From: Dyadobacter sp. CY326
GTDB lineage: Bacteria; Bacteroidota; Bacteroidia; Cytophagales; Spirosomataceae
DNA length: 64,000 nucleotides
Direction: 5' to 3'
Assembly (NCBI RefSeq): GCF_021390515.1
Contig: NZ_JAJUXI010000009.1
Coordinates: forward strand, 124,001 to 188,000
Shown: positions 15,618 through 25,800 of the stretch, piece by piece
Numbering within the stretch: the stretch's first letter is position 1
Layout: each line of letters starts with the position of its first letter
Position numbers and translations under genes: made by a program
Notes under the pieces: model-generated
What the model saw: only the letters and a program-made list of their open reading frames with translations
What the model was told of the DNA's origin: nothing
The model's database searches: none

Positions 15618-18098
15618 TCACTTCCACTTCTCCCCCAAAACCTTCATCCAATAACCCCCAACAACCGACCTCGCCCGAAACCCAACCGACTTCCCATTCA
15701 CAGTCTCGTGCCAGTCCGAAAGCGGAATGCGGTCTGGGGTTTCCATGGCGTATTTGTAGACGGGTTTAATTAATGCTTCGAAATCCGGTTGGTTGGTGGC
15801 TAATGTAGCGGTCCAGATGATCCAGTCAGATTTGGTGTAGGTTTTACGGCTGTCGAGAGGAAGGCCGAAGGGTTTTTGTTTGGTGAGGTAATATTTGATT
15901 TCTTTTTCAGCGACGGTTTTTGGGAAGACGTTAAGTTTAAGAAGTTCATCCCAAACAATGTTGTATTTCTGGCTCCACGAATCTTTGTTGTCAAATGTGA
16001 GTGCGTAATGATCGCCGCTGTCGGCTAGTTCCATCCACTTCTTGGCAAAATCTTTGACTAATGCGTTTACTTCTGCGGCTTCCTTAGTGTCACCAAGCTG
16101 CTCGGCCATTTTTGCGTAAGAAGCTAAACCCATAATTGCCTTGATTGACAAGTTTGCATTGCGGGCAAGGTGGCCAGCAAAGTCGTCGGTGCAAAGCTGA
16201 TTGGCGGGGTCGAAACCTTCCTTTTTGAGATAATTAGCCCAGGTTGTGAGCGTTGTCCAATGCTTTTTGGCGAAGTCAATGTTGTTTTCGGCTTTGCAAA
16301 TCGCGTATGTCAGCGTCAGCATGTTTCCGGATTCTTCGACTGGCATATCCTCACCGTAAGTCTGACCATTAGCCAGCGGATAAGTGCCCACGTCATGTGC
16401 CGCGAAAGGTTTGGTCCATTTGCCACTTTCTGAATAATAGAAAATCGGTTCCATCATTCCTTTCAACAATGTTGGATTATACAGCAGGAAGAGCGGCGCA
16501 GAAGGATAAGTAATGTCCACAGTTCCGATGGAGCCATTACTGAAATTTTCTTTGGATAAAAACAAAGGCGTGCCCGAAGGCTGGGCAACGAGTTTGTGCG
16601 CAGAAATGGCCTGACGGTAAGCCAAAACGCAGAGTTCCGCATATTGTTTTCCACCAGCTTTCAATGCATCCTGATAAATCATTTCATCCGTCGCCTCGCA
16701 GTCTGTCAGGATTTTGGAAAAATCATTTTCCGCATTTTTAAGCTCATTTTGAATCGTATTTTTCCCATCCTTATTCCACCACGGCCGCAGATTTTCGCCA
16801 AAATACTGAACCGAATATCCATCATCATAACCGAGCATTACGTGCATGGAAAGGCTTTGAGCGCCTACTTTATCCGCAAGCACGATCGCAATGGATTTGG
16901 CATCCGCATGGGCAGCAGTTGTCTGATTCGCATTGATGGAGCCGCTTTTTGAAAACGACTTTATAATTTCCTCGGGCGTGCCCATTCCAGAACCTTTGAC
17001 TTTCGTCGCAGCGGCGGCCAAATAAGCATTTCCCCAATCGATGCGGACATCATCGCCTTTTCTACCCAGCAATTTTTGCTCCCTATTTTCGAGCGAAAGC
17101 ATGAGTAAGCCGTTCTGTATTTCACTCTTGCCAGCCACTTGCTGACCTGCATCATTCACCGCCCAAAGTCCCGAAACCGAATTTAATATTTCAACCTGAT
17201 GCGTTTTCCCATCTGTTGAAACCAACTCATAAACAACATAATTAACCGGACGGGACACCATGTCAAGATCTTTCAAAATCAATGGCGCTACAAAGCTGGC
17301 TTTAAGCCGAACCGGCCCCGCTTCGAAGCTGTAAATGGTTTGCGTAGCCGTCATTTTCAAGCTGGTTTGCTTGGCAACTTGAATGACATCATCACCTTTC
17401 GGAGCGATTTCATCTGCCAGGCCAATGTCAATGTAACCCGGACCAGCGCCATTTTTGCAATAAGCAGCAAGGATATTTTTTCCTTTTTTCAACGCCTTCC
17501 GAGCAGAGGCACTGATGGGTTTGAATTCGTAATCACCTGTAAAACAAGGCGCGCAGTCGTATGCGGGGACGCCGTTGATATAAACTGCTACGTCGTCATC
17601 ATGAAAAATATTCAATGTTGCTTTCTCAAAATCAGCGGCTGTCAATGTGAATTCACGGCGATACCAAACTTCATTTGCAAACTCAGTTCCACCTTTTAGC
17701 ATGGCGTCGTTGCGGTCATGCGTGCCAAATGGGGCAGGGGCCTGTTTCCATGTGCTGATATTGTAACCTTCCTTAAACCACCAGTTTGGGTCGGGTTTTA
17801 CGGTTGTAAATTTGGCAGTATACGCAGCTTGCTTGGCTGTTGGTAGAATCGTTTTCATCGTCGGCGTCGGTGCGCCCATAAAGCGATAGGTTTTGCCATC
17901 CACGCGGATTAAGCCGTCCATTGGTTGCGGCTTGCCGGTCCAATGCTTAGTTATAGAGCCATTTAAGTCATTGCCGAAAGACCACACGCTTGTGTAAGGA
18001 TCAATGGTTATTAAAGGAGCCGCGGGTGGGCGGAAGGTTTGGGCAAAAGTTGTGAGCGAAAAACAGAATAACAGCAAAAAAGACCAAAGCTTAGTCAT
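15618..18098 (-). CDS. Glutaminase-like secreted protein (DUF4964/DUF5127/DUF4965/DUF1793)
   Basis: This 826-residue exported protein (signal ending TTFAQ) opens with the DUF4964 signature RPPAAPLITIDPYTSVWSF. DUF5127-like and DUF4965-like regions follow (YDDGYSVQYFGENLRPWWNK near 425), and the C-terminus is DUF1793-like (HDVGTYPLANGQ near 570, SDWHETVNGKSVGFRARS at the end). Proteins of this architecture are annotated as glutaminase A-like after a fungal enzyme; the six-hairpin fold also suggests a glycoside-hydrolase ancestry, so the substrate is uncertain. Residues 110-235 are a beta-sandwich insertion (FHDDDVAVYINGVPAYDC...KKGKNILAAYCKNG) of the galactose-binding-like type. Its 3' end is duplicated at 14403-14513. 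Confidence 0.88.
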   Translation of the reverse strand: MTKLWSFLLLFCFSLTTFAQTFRPPAAPLITIDPYTSVWSFGNDLNGSITKHWTGKPQPMDGLIRVDGKTYRFMGAPTPTMKTILPTAKQAAYTAKFTTVKPDPNWWFKEGYNISTWKQAPAPFGTHDRNDAMLKGGTEFANEVWYRREFTLTAADFEKATLNIFHDDDVAVYINGVPAYDCAPCFTGDYEFKPISASARKALKKGKNILAAYCKNGAGPGYIDIGLADEIAPKGDDVIQVAKQTSLKMTATQTIYSFEAGPVRLKASFVAPLILKDLDMVSRPVNYVVYELVSTDGKTHQVEILNSVSGLWAVNDAGQQVAGKSEIQNGLLMLSLENREQKLLGRKGDDVRIDWGNAYLAAAATKVKGSGMGTPEEIIKSFSKSGSINANQTTAAHADAKSIAIVLADKVGAQSLSMHVMLGYDDGYSVQYFGENLRPWWNKDGKNTIQNELKNAENDFSKILTDCEATDEMIYQDALKAGGKQYAELCVLAYRQAISAHKLVAQPSGTPLFLSKENFSNGSIGTVDITYPSAPLFLLYNPTLLKGMMEPIFYYSESGKWTKPFAAHDVGTYPLANGQTYGEDMPVEESGNMLTLTYAICKAENNIDFAKKHWTTLTTWANYLKKEGFDPANQLCTDDFAGHLARNANLSIKAIMGLASYAKMAEQLGDTKEAAEVNALVKDFAKKWMELADSGDHYALTFDNKDSWSQKYNIVWDELLKLNVFPKTVAEKEIKYYLTKQKPFGLPLDSRKTYTKSDWIIWTATLATNQPDFEALIKPVYKYAMETPDRIPLSDWHETVNGKSVGFRARSVVGGYWMKVLGEKWK

Positions 18099-18175
18099 GA
18101 AACATTAAGATTTTAGGAAAGGATTAATTAAAGTTGGTAGCACGAAATGATGAAACGAGTGTTTGGGGAGCGTTT

Positions 18176-18195
18176 CCGTCATCTGAAGATGACGG
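18176..18195. repeat. REP-like palindrome CCGTCATCTGAAGATGACGG
   Basis: Two 9-bp arms surround a central GA, followed by GTATG. It closely resembles CCGTCATTTGCAAATGACGG (followed by GGATG) at 34894-34913 next to the Y1 transposase gene. It lies between the start of the DUF4965 gene and the end of dsbD. Confidence 0.65.
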
Positions 18196-18317
18196 GTATG
18201 AACTTCGTTGTTTTTGATCGTTTTTGACGGGAATTGATCCTGATCGGTTTATGACCGTTTGCTTTAGCTGACGGTTAATAGCGAGGGCGGGCGAGTACTA
18301 TCGATAGCCGTACGCGG

Positions 18318-20420
18318 TTACTTCCCAACAAAAGCCGCCTTCCCGCTATCCAGAAACGCCACAAAATTGGCAGGATTCAGGTCATAGTTCTTAGGCTTCA
18401 CAAGCAAATTCCCATCGTGATCAACCAGGCAGTAATGCGGCTGTGCATTGTTATTATATTTCACGATTTGTAAATCAGCATTTTGTGCGCCGATGGTTTT
18501 TTTGACTTTGTTGTCGTATTTGGAAGTATACCAAGCTGATTCGGGCAATTCTGTTTTGTCATCTACATAAAGCGCAACGATCACATAATCATTTCTAAGT
18601 CGTTGCTGTACAGCCGGATCCACCCAAACTCTGGCTTCCATTTCGCGGCAATTTACGCAGCCGTGGCCGGTGAAGTCGATGAAAACTGGTTTGTTAACCT
18701 TTTTAGCATAAGCTAACGCATCTTTGTAATCGAAAAAACCTTCCAGTTCGTGCGGTAAGTGGAAAAGGTCGGCATATTTGCGGGTTTCACCGGGTGCAAT
18801 GTTGGACGCGACGCCCGCAGTTCTTTTGTTAAGATCAAAATCCAGTGTGGATTGCGGAGGAAGATAGCCAGCCAATGCTTTCAATGGCGCGCCCCACATG
18901 CCAGGGATCATGTAAACGACGAATGTGAAGGTGACAATCGATAAAAGTAATCTTGGAACACTCACTTTTTCCAGCGGTGAATCGTGCGGTGTCCTGATTT
19001 TGCCCAATAAATAAAACCCTAACAATCCAAAAATCACGATCCAGAATGCAAGGTAAATTTCCCGGTCCAGCAAACGCCAGTGGTAAACCTGATCGGCGAT
19101 GCTGAAAAATTTCAATGCTAATGCAAGCTCTAAAAAGCCTAAAACGACTTTCACCGTATTCAGCCAGCCGCCGGATTTGGGTAAAGATTTCAACCATTGC
19201 GGAAACAATGCAAACAATGTAAACGGGATCGCAAATGCAGCCGAAAATGACGCCATGCCAATAATCGGTTTCACGACTTCACCACCCGCTGAGGCAACTA
19301 ATAAGCTTCCAACAATCGGCCCGGTGCAGGAAAATGACACGAGAACCAATGTAAATGCCATGAAGAAAACGCCCGCATAACCGCCTTGATCAGCCTTTTG
19401 ATCCATTTTATTTACAAAACCACTCGGCAAAACGATTTCAAACAATCCCAAAAAAGACAATCCGAAAACAAAGAAAATGGCGAAGAAAAGCAGGTTAGGA
19501 ATCCAGTGCGTGCTCAGGAAATTAGCGAATGCAGGGCCGTTTAACCTGGAAACTACTGTGCCTATTAATGTGTAAATCAAAACAATGGAAACGCCATATA
19601 ACAATGCTTTGAATTTTCCTTTCTCCTGATTCGTGAAGTAACTCACCGTCATGGGAATGATCGGGAAAACGCAGGGAGTGAGCAATGCAACCAGGCCGGA
19701 TAGGAATGCAGCAAGTGCAAAGCCCCACAGCGATTTGTCAGCAGCAGGATCTTCTGAACTTAATGTTTGGGACAATGTTGCGGCAGCTTCGGCTTTTGCA
19801 GCGGTGTCGGAATCGCCTGCATTGATGGTGAAAGATGTGTCGGCAAGCTTATCGGTTGGCGTTGCTGTGGCTACTGATGATGAGTCAGTTGCTGTGGTTA
19901 CGGCTCCTACTTTCGGTTGTGCATCATCAGTTGCTGCGCCGGCAACGACTTTCAAACCTTTGAATTCAAAGTCGTCATCGCCCGGAATGCATAGGCCGGT
20001 TACGTGGCTGCAAGTTTGATATTCAGATGCTCCTTTAATGATCGGATTATCTGCAAGAACTTTGATAGTTTGTTTAAAAACGCCTTTTCCTTCAAAATAA
20101 CGAACCTTACCATTCCAGACTTCCTCAAATTTCTCTTTCGGATTCTGTGGTTTCAGCTTTCCTACAACTTCAAATGTGTTGTTTTTTTCAAAATTGAAGG
20201 TCGTTAACATGGGACCCAGATCCGGATCAAAATCACTGGAATAGATATACCAATCTTTGTCAACAATGGCCGTGAAAATCAAATCGACGGTTTCACCCTT
20301 TTTTACTTCCGGCTTGGAAAATGTGTAAGTCCAATGTGCTTTTGCTTTTTGCAGTTGGGAAAAAACAGATTGCGTGAAAAAGAGGCAAAGAACAAGGGAA
20401 AAAAGAAGGCGGCGTTTCAT
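18318..20420 (-). CDS. dsbD: Thiol:disulfide interchange protein DsbD
   Basis: The 700-residue protein has the three-part DsbD layout. A signal peptide (to about 21) is followed by the immunoglobulin-like N-terminal domain (about 25-150). A Ser/Thr/Ala/Asp-rich linker (150-220) leads to eight or so membrane segments with conserved Cys in LTPCVFPIIPM near 250 and SFSCTGPIVGS near 365. The C-terminal thioredoxin domain carries the active site GCVNC near residue 595. DsbD carries electrons from cytoplasmic thioredoxin to periplasmic thiol proteins. It is divergent from argB and apparently a single gene. A partner (cytochrome maturation or a DsbC-like protein) is not encoded nearby. Confidence 0.93.
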   Translation of the reverse strand: MKRRLLFSLVLCLFFTQSVFSQLQKAKAHWTYTFSKPEVKKGETVDLIFTAIVDKDWYIYSSDFDPDLGPMLTTFNFEKNNTFEVVGKLKPQNPKEKFEEVWNGKVRYFEGKGVFKQTIKVLADNPIIKGASEYQTCSHVTGLCIPGDDDFEFKGLKVVAGAATDDAQPKVGAVTTATDSSSVATATPTDKLADTSFTINAGDSDTAAKAEAAATLSQTLSSEDPAADKSLWGFALAAFLSGLVALLTPCVFPIIPMTVSYFTNQEKGKFKALLYGVSIVLIYTLIGTVVSRLNGPAFANFLSTHWIPNLLFFAIFFVFGLSFLGLFEIVLPSGFVNKMDQKADQGGYAGVFFMAFTLVLVSFSCTGPIVGSLLVASAGGEVVKPIIGMASFSAAFAIPFTLFALFPQWLKSLPKSGGWLNTVKVVLGFLELALALKFFSIADQVYHWRLLDREIYLAFWIVIFGLLGFYLLGKIRTPHDSPLEKVSVPRLLLSIVTFTFVVYMIPGMWGAPLKALAGYLPPQSTLDFDLNKRTAGVASNIAPGETRKYADLFHLPHELEGFFDYKDALAYAKKVNKPVFIDFTGHGCVNCREMEARVWVDPAVQQRLRNDYVIVALYVDDKTELPESAWYTSKYDNKVKKTIGAQNADLQIVKYNNNAQPHYCLVDHDGNLLVKPKNYDLNPANFVAFLDSGKAAFVGK

Positions 20421-20551
20421 ATATGTTAAATTCTGCTTTGCTAAGTCAACGTAATTTTGCCAAAAAAATTCATCTAAGAAAATTCCACTCCCAACGCGGC
20501 TTGTTTCTGCTAACTTTGCCGGCTCAAATTCAGCCTAAAAACCCCAATACA

Positions 20552-21337
20552 ATGTCTCAGACTCTTTATGTCGTAAAAATCGGCGGCAACGTCATTGACA
20601 ACCCCAAAGCCTGTGCGCGTTTCCTAAGCGATTTTGCCCAACTGGATGCTCCCAAGATTCTCGTTCACGGCGGAGGAAAAGTGGCAACGCAGATCGCCGC
20701 CAAATTGCAGATCGAAACGCAAATGGTTGAAGGCCGCAGGATTACGGATAAGGCCATGTTGGACGTTGTGACAATGGTTTATGGCGGGTTGGTGAACAAA
20801 AACCTAGTTGCACAATTGCAGGCTTCAAACTGCAACGCCATCGGCCTTACCGGCGCTGACGGCGGCATCATACGTTCGGTGAAAAGGCCGGTCAAAACCA
20901 TTGATTATGGCTTTGTAGGAGACATTGAAGCAGTAAATGCAAGGCAAATAAATGCATTGCTAAGCAGCGACCTCATCCCTGTCATCGCTCCACTCACGTA
21001 CAGCGCGGAAGGCTTATTATTAAACACAAACGCCGACACCATGGCCTCTGCAACAGCCGTCGCCATGGCTGAAATGTTTGAAGTAAATCTCATTTATTGT
21101 TTCGAAAAAAAAGGCGTCCTATCCGATCCTGACGATGATAGTGCTGTCATCTCATCGCTTAATCCAGCTTCCTATGCCGACTATAAGTCATCGGGAGTGA
21201 TTAACAAAGGCATGATCCCAAAATTAGAAAGCGCATTTGAAGCATTGAATGATGGTGTAAAGCAAGTTACGATTTGCCATGCGGATGATTTGCTGGAAGC
21301 GGCGAGGTCGGCGGCTGGGACGGTGATTGCATTGTAA
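20552..21337 (+). CDS. argB: Acetylglutamate kinase
   Basis: The 261-residue protein starting MSQTLYVVKIGGNVI has the N-terminal Lys and glycine loop of amino acid kinases, LVHGGGKVATQ near residue 45 and GLTGADGG near 95. The C-terminal ADDLLEAARSAAGTVI is the ArgB-type end. ArgB phosphorylates N-acetylglutamate (N-succinylglutamate in some Bacteroidota) in arginine synthesis; sequence alone does not settle which. The start at 20552 is chosen over an upstream in-frame ATG at 20423. The N-terminal extension from 20423 does not resemble ArgB, and a TAACTTTG box at 20511-20518 fits a -7 promoter. Another arginine gene, argH, lies 12 kb away rather than adjacent. Confidence 0.92.
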   Translation: MSQTLYVVKIGGNVIDNPKACARFLSDFAQLDAPKILVHGGGKVATQIAAKLQIETQMVEGRRITDKAMLDVVTMVYGGLVNKNLVAQLQASNCNAIGLTGADGGIIRSVKRPVKTIDYGFVGDIEAVNARQINALLSSDLIPVIAPLTYSAEGLLLNTNADTMASATAVAMAEMFEVNLIYCFEKKGVLSDPDDDSAVISSLNPASYADYKSSGVINKGMIPKLESAFEALNDGVKQVTICHADDLLEAARSAAGTVIAL

Positions 21338-21338
21338 T

Positions 21339-21369
21339 GTAAATCCAGGAATCCAATTCCTAGATTTAC
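21339..21369 (+). terminator. Hairpin after argB
   Basis: GTAAATCCAGGAAT pairs with ATTCCTAGATTTAC (14-bp arms, one mismatch, 3-nt loop) directly after the argB stop. There is no T run, so it may be a terminator or an interspersed repeat. Confidence 0.5.
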
Positions 21370-21454
21370 AGAAAGTCAGCTTATAGCCTTTCTTAAATTA
21401 TTTTAAAATTAACTTTTCATTACTAAATTGCATGAGTTAAACCCACTCATAACC

Positions 21455-22783
21455 ATGCCGTTCCGAGAAGGCCTTTTTTTTGTGCTTTTGTTGTTGTGCG
21501 ATTTTTGTGCAGGCCAGGTTCCGGAGTTTTATAAGGACGTCCAGCCCATTATTCATGCCAACTGCGTGCCTTGCCACCGGACGGGCGAAGCGGCTCCATT
21601 TCCATTGATTACTTTTGAGGACGTTAGTAAGCGGTCCAAGTTTATCAAACAGGTGGTAAGTTCGCGCTATATGCCGCCGTGGAAAGCGGATAATCATTTC
21701 AATTCTTTTGCGAATGATCGCTCGCTGAGCGACAAAGACATTAAAACCATCGTCGGTTGGATTGATGGCGGGACACCGAAGGGCAAGCAAAATCTGAAAG
21801 CTGAGCAAGATTTGCAGGCAAGGGTAAATGCGGGAACGGCGTATAAACGCAAGCCGGATGTGTCGCTTCGCATTAAGGAGCCGTTTATTGTGAAAGGTGA
21901 TGCGTCGGAGAGATTTGTGATGTTCAAAATCCCGTTCGAGCTGGCGGCTGAGGGCAATGTGGAGGCTGTTGAATTTACTTCAAATAATAAAAAACTTATT
22001 CACCACGCCAATTTCGCTATTCACCCAGTGCCGGATGCAACGATCGATTTGAACAACACGGTCGATCTTGTGGATTTAAGCGGTCCTTCCGGCGACAAAT
22101 ATTATGATTGGATCAAGTATAAAAAGCAAATGACTTACTATGGCGGCTGGATTCCCGGAACCACCGTCGAAACCTATCCCGAAGACATGGGCTGGGTGAT
22201 GCCAAAACGCGGCGTCGTGCTCGTAACCGTGCATTTTGGGCCGTCATCTGTGGATGCGGAAAGCATTGATGGGGTAAATGTTTTCTTCAAAAAAACGCCT
22301 ATTAAGCGGAAAGTAAAGGTCATTAGCCTGGGCTCGGGCGGGATCGGGGAGAAGGACATTAGTCCGCCGTTTATGATTTTTGCGAATGAGGTCAAAAGCT
22401 TCCGGTTACGCATTGCCAATAACCAGCCGGACGTTTCGCTGTTGTATGCCTGGCCGCATATGCATTATTTGGGCAAGGAGTTCAAAGCTTATGCGACGAC
22501 TGCCGCAGGCGACACGATAAAACTTGTGCATGTGCCTGCGTGGGACTTTCGTTGGCAGGAAATTTACAAATACAAACAGCCTTTATTGTTGCCAAAAGGA
22601 GCCATTGTGCATGTAGAAGGCACTTATGACAACACAGCAGCCAATCCGGCTAACCCGCACAGCCCGCCGGAACTGGTCATGTCAACGGGAAATATGCGGA
22701 GCGACCAGGAAATGATGACTTTGATTTTAATGTATGTGGAGCGCGAGGCCGGGGATGAAAATTTGGTTTTCAAATGGAATTAA
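21455..22783 (+). CDS. c-type heme protein with copper monooxygenase-like domains
   Basis: The 442-residue exported protein has a signal peptide ending DFCAG, so the ATG at 21455 is preferred to one at 21428. A heme-binding CVPCH lies in the segment IIHANCVPCHRTGEAAPFPL. This 'xPIxxxCxxCHxxGxxAPF' pattern is typical of cytochromes fused to or paired with type II copper, ascorbate-dependent monooxygenase (PHM-like) domains. Later KLIHHANFAIHP and WPHMHYLGKEFK provide paired His/Met residues able to bind copper. A periplasmic oxidoreductase is inferred; the substrate is unknown. It starts an operon with the FG-GAP protein (26 bp gap) and the haloperoxidase-like gene. Confidence 0.8.
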   Translation: MPFREGLFFVLLLLCDFCAGQVPEFYKDVQPIIHANCVPCHRTGEAAPFPLITFEDVSKRSKFIKQVVSSRYMPPWKADNHFNSFANDRSLSDKDIKTIVGWIDGGTPKGKQNLKAEQDLQARVNAGTAYKRKPDVSLRIKEPFIVKGDASERFVMFKIPFELAAEGNVEAVEFTSNNKKLIHHANFAIHPVPDATIDLNNTVDLVDLSGPSGDKYYDWIKYKKQMTYYGGWIPGTTVETYPEDMGWVMPKRGVVLVTVHFGPSSVDAESIDGVNVFFKKTPIKRKVKVISLGSGGIGEKDISPPFMIFANEVKSFRLRIANNQPDVSLLYAWPHMHYLGKEFKAYATTAAGDTIKLVHVPAWDFRWQEIYKYKQPLLLPKGAIVHVEGTYDNTAANPANPHSPPELVMSTGNMRSDQEMMTLILMYVEREAGDENLVFKWN

Positions 22784-22809
22784 TTATTTGACAGGGTAAA
22801 CATTGATAC

Positions 22810-25800
22810 ATGGGTAAACTTTACGTTTTTCTCATTCTTGTAATTTCCCTCCTCGGTGCTTCCAGGCCGAGCCGCTCTCAGGCCCTCTTCACTTTGTTGT
22901 CACCAAAAGACACAAAAGTCAATTTTATTAATAAAATTGAAGAGAACGATTCCCTGCACATTTTCCGCTATGAATATCTCTATAATGGAAATGGCATTGG
23001 AATCGGTGATTTCAACAATGACGGCGCGCCGGACCTCTTCATTTCCGGAAATACGGTTCCTAATAAGTTGTATATCAATAAGTTGGCAAATGGGAAAATC
23101 AGTTTTGAAGACATTAGTAAGAAAGCAAAAGTCGAAGGCAACGGAACTTGGGCAACAGGTGTAAGCGTGGCGGATGTAAATGGCGATGGGCTGCTGGACA
23201 TTTATGTTTGTCACTCGGGTTTTTTTCGAAAGCTTTCCGACCGTAATAATGAGCTTTTTGTCAATCAGGGAATCAAAAATGGTGTTCCGGTTTTTAAAGA
23301 AATGGCCGTTGAAGTTGGCTTAAATGCAATTGGTTCGCAATCGACGCAAGCTGCTTTTTTTGATTATGACAAAGATGGTGACCTGGATATGTTCCTTTTA
23401 AACCATTCCAATCACACGGTTAACCCATTCCTGAACACGCGTCAAATGCGCGCGACGCCCAATCCTTATTATGGCAACAGGCTTTTTGAGAACATTAGCG
23501 ACAATGGAAAGCTGAAATTCAAAGACATTACGCAAAAGGCAGGCATCATTAATAATGCTTTGAACTTCGGTCTGAGCGTGATTGTGGCCGACATCAATCA
23601 GGACGGCTGGCCGGATTTGTACACCACGAGTGATTACACAGAAGTGGATTGTTATTACGTCAACAACAAGAACGGCACATTCACAGAATCTCTGAAAAAG
23701 TCATTTACGCACGTTTCCAAATTCTCCATGGGCGCCGATGTAAGTGATTTTAACAATGACGGAAAACCCGACGTGCTCACGCTGGACATGCTTCCGGAAG
23801 ACAATCACCGTCAAAAACTGCTCAAAGGCCCCGACGTTTACGACCAATATCATCTGCTCCTCGACAGCGGTTACTATCACCAAAATATGCGCAACATGCT
23901 GCATCTGAACCGTGGAACGGATGCAGAAGGCAATGTCCGATTCAGTGAAATAGGCCAAATGGCAGGCGTTTCCAACACGGATTGGAGCTGGGCGGGCTTA
24001 ATGGCCGATCTGGATAATGATGGTTGGAAAGATCTGCTCATTACGAACGGTTATTTACGTGATTTTACCAACATGGATTTCCTCAAATACACTGTCGCAG
24101 ACGAGCAAATGAAAGAAGTGGGTAAAGGAAACCTGAATTTCAAGACTTACAGCCTGGTTCAAAAAATGCCTTCCAATAAGCTGAAAAACTATCTATTCAG
24201 AAATACGGCTGATGCATCCAAGCAATTTGCATTTGAAGATGTTTCCAAAAAGTGGGGTTTCAATGAAGATGCCGTTTCGAATGCGGCCGCTTATGCCGAT
24301 TTTGACGGCGATGGCGATCTGGACATTGTGATTTCAAACATTAATGAACCCGTTTCTATTTATCAAAACAATAGCGAGCAGAAAGGTTTGACAATCAAGC
24401 TCTCAGGCTCAGGGAAAAACACGCAGGCTTTTGGAAGTAAGGTCTGGGTTTATACTAATGGCACCATGCAATACGCCGAGCTTTATCCGGTGCGCGGTTA
24501 CCAGGCAACTGTAACGACGGATCTACATTTTGGTTTAGGAAAAAATGCAAAAATTGATTCTGTAAAAGTCGTTTGGCCTTCTGGAAAAGCGACAATGCTA
24601 ATTAACCCAACTGAAAAAATCATTGCTTTAAAGGAGGTCGATGCGCAAGAGGAGGGGATTACAGGGGAGGCCGTCACGAAAACGCTAATGCAGAAAATCA
24701 GTGCAGAAAGCATTGGCATTGATTTCATCCATCACGAGAACGAGTTTGTCGATTTCAAGGTCGAGGTGCTTTTGCCTTATCAATTGTCCAAGCTGGGTCC
24801 TGCGGTGGCAAAGGCCGATGTCAATGGTGATGATTTGGAAGATCTGTTTTTTGGCGGCGCATCAAACCAGTTCAGCGTGCTTTATTTGCAGAAAGCGGAT
24901 GGGAAATTTGAAGGCTCGGCCGCGCAACCTTGGCGGCAAAATGTGGCTTGTGAGGAAGTGAATGCATTATTTTTCGATGCGGACAAAGACGGCGATCCGG
25001 ATTTGTACATTGTCAGCGGCGGCAACGAGTTTGAAGATCAAGCGCCGGAATATCGAGATCATTTGTATCTCAATGACGGAAAAGGTAATTTCCATGAGGA
25101 GGTTTTGGCATTGCCTTCCATGAAAAACCCTAAGCAATGTGCAGTAAGCGCAGACATCGACGGCGACGGCGATTTGGACCTTTTTGTAGGCGGAAGGGCA
25201 GTTCCGGGATCATTTCCCATGGCGGCAAGAAGTTATATTTTAAGAAATGACAGTCAGGGCAACAATGTAAAATTTACGGATGTTACGAATGATTGGTCAA
25301 AAGATCTGCTGAATCCAGGCATGGTAACAGGAGCACTTTTTGAAGATTTAAATGGGGACAAAAAGCCTGATTTAATGCTGGTAGGCGATTGGATGGCCGT
25401 TAATGTTTATGAAAACAAAGGAAACGCATTTGAAAAGCAGTCTCCAAAGGAACTGGAAAATACAGACGGGATGTGGGCAGCGATTGTGCCAGTTGATCTA
25501 GATAATGATGGGGATATGGACTTCGTTTTAGGAAATGGCGGGTTGAATAGTCAGTACAAAGCATCGCCTGAAAAGCCTGTTACCATCTATTTTGATGATT
25601 TTGACAAAAATGGCGTCGTCGATCCAGTTTGTACATATTATATAGGAGACAAAAGTTACCCCATGTTTTCGCGAGATGAAATGCTGGATCAAATGCCTGC
25701 ATTGAAACGAAAATACACGAATTACGCACTTTATGCGGATGCAACGATTGACGATATTTTTGGAAAAGAAGCCGTTGAGAACAGCAAGAAGGTTTATTGC

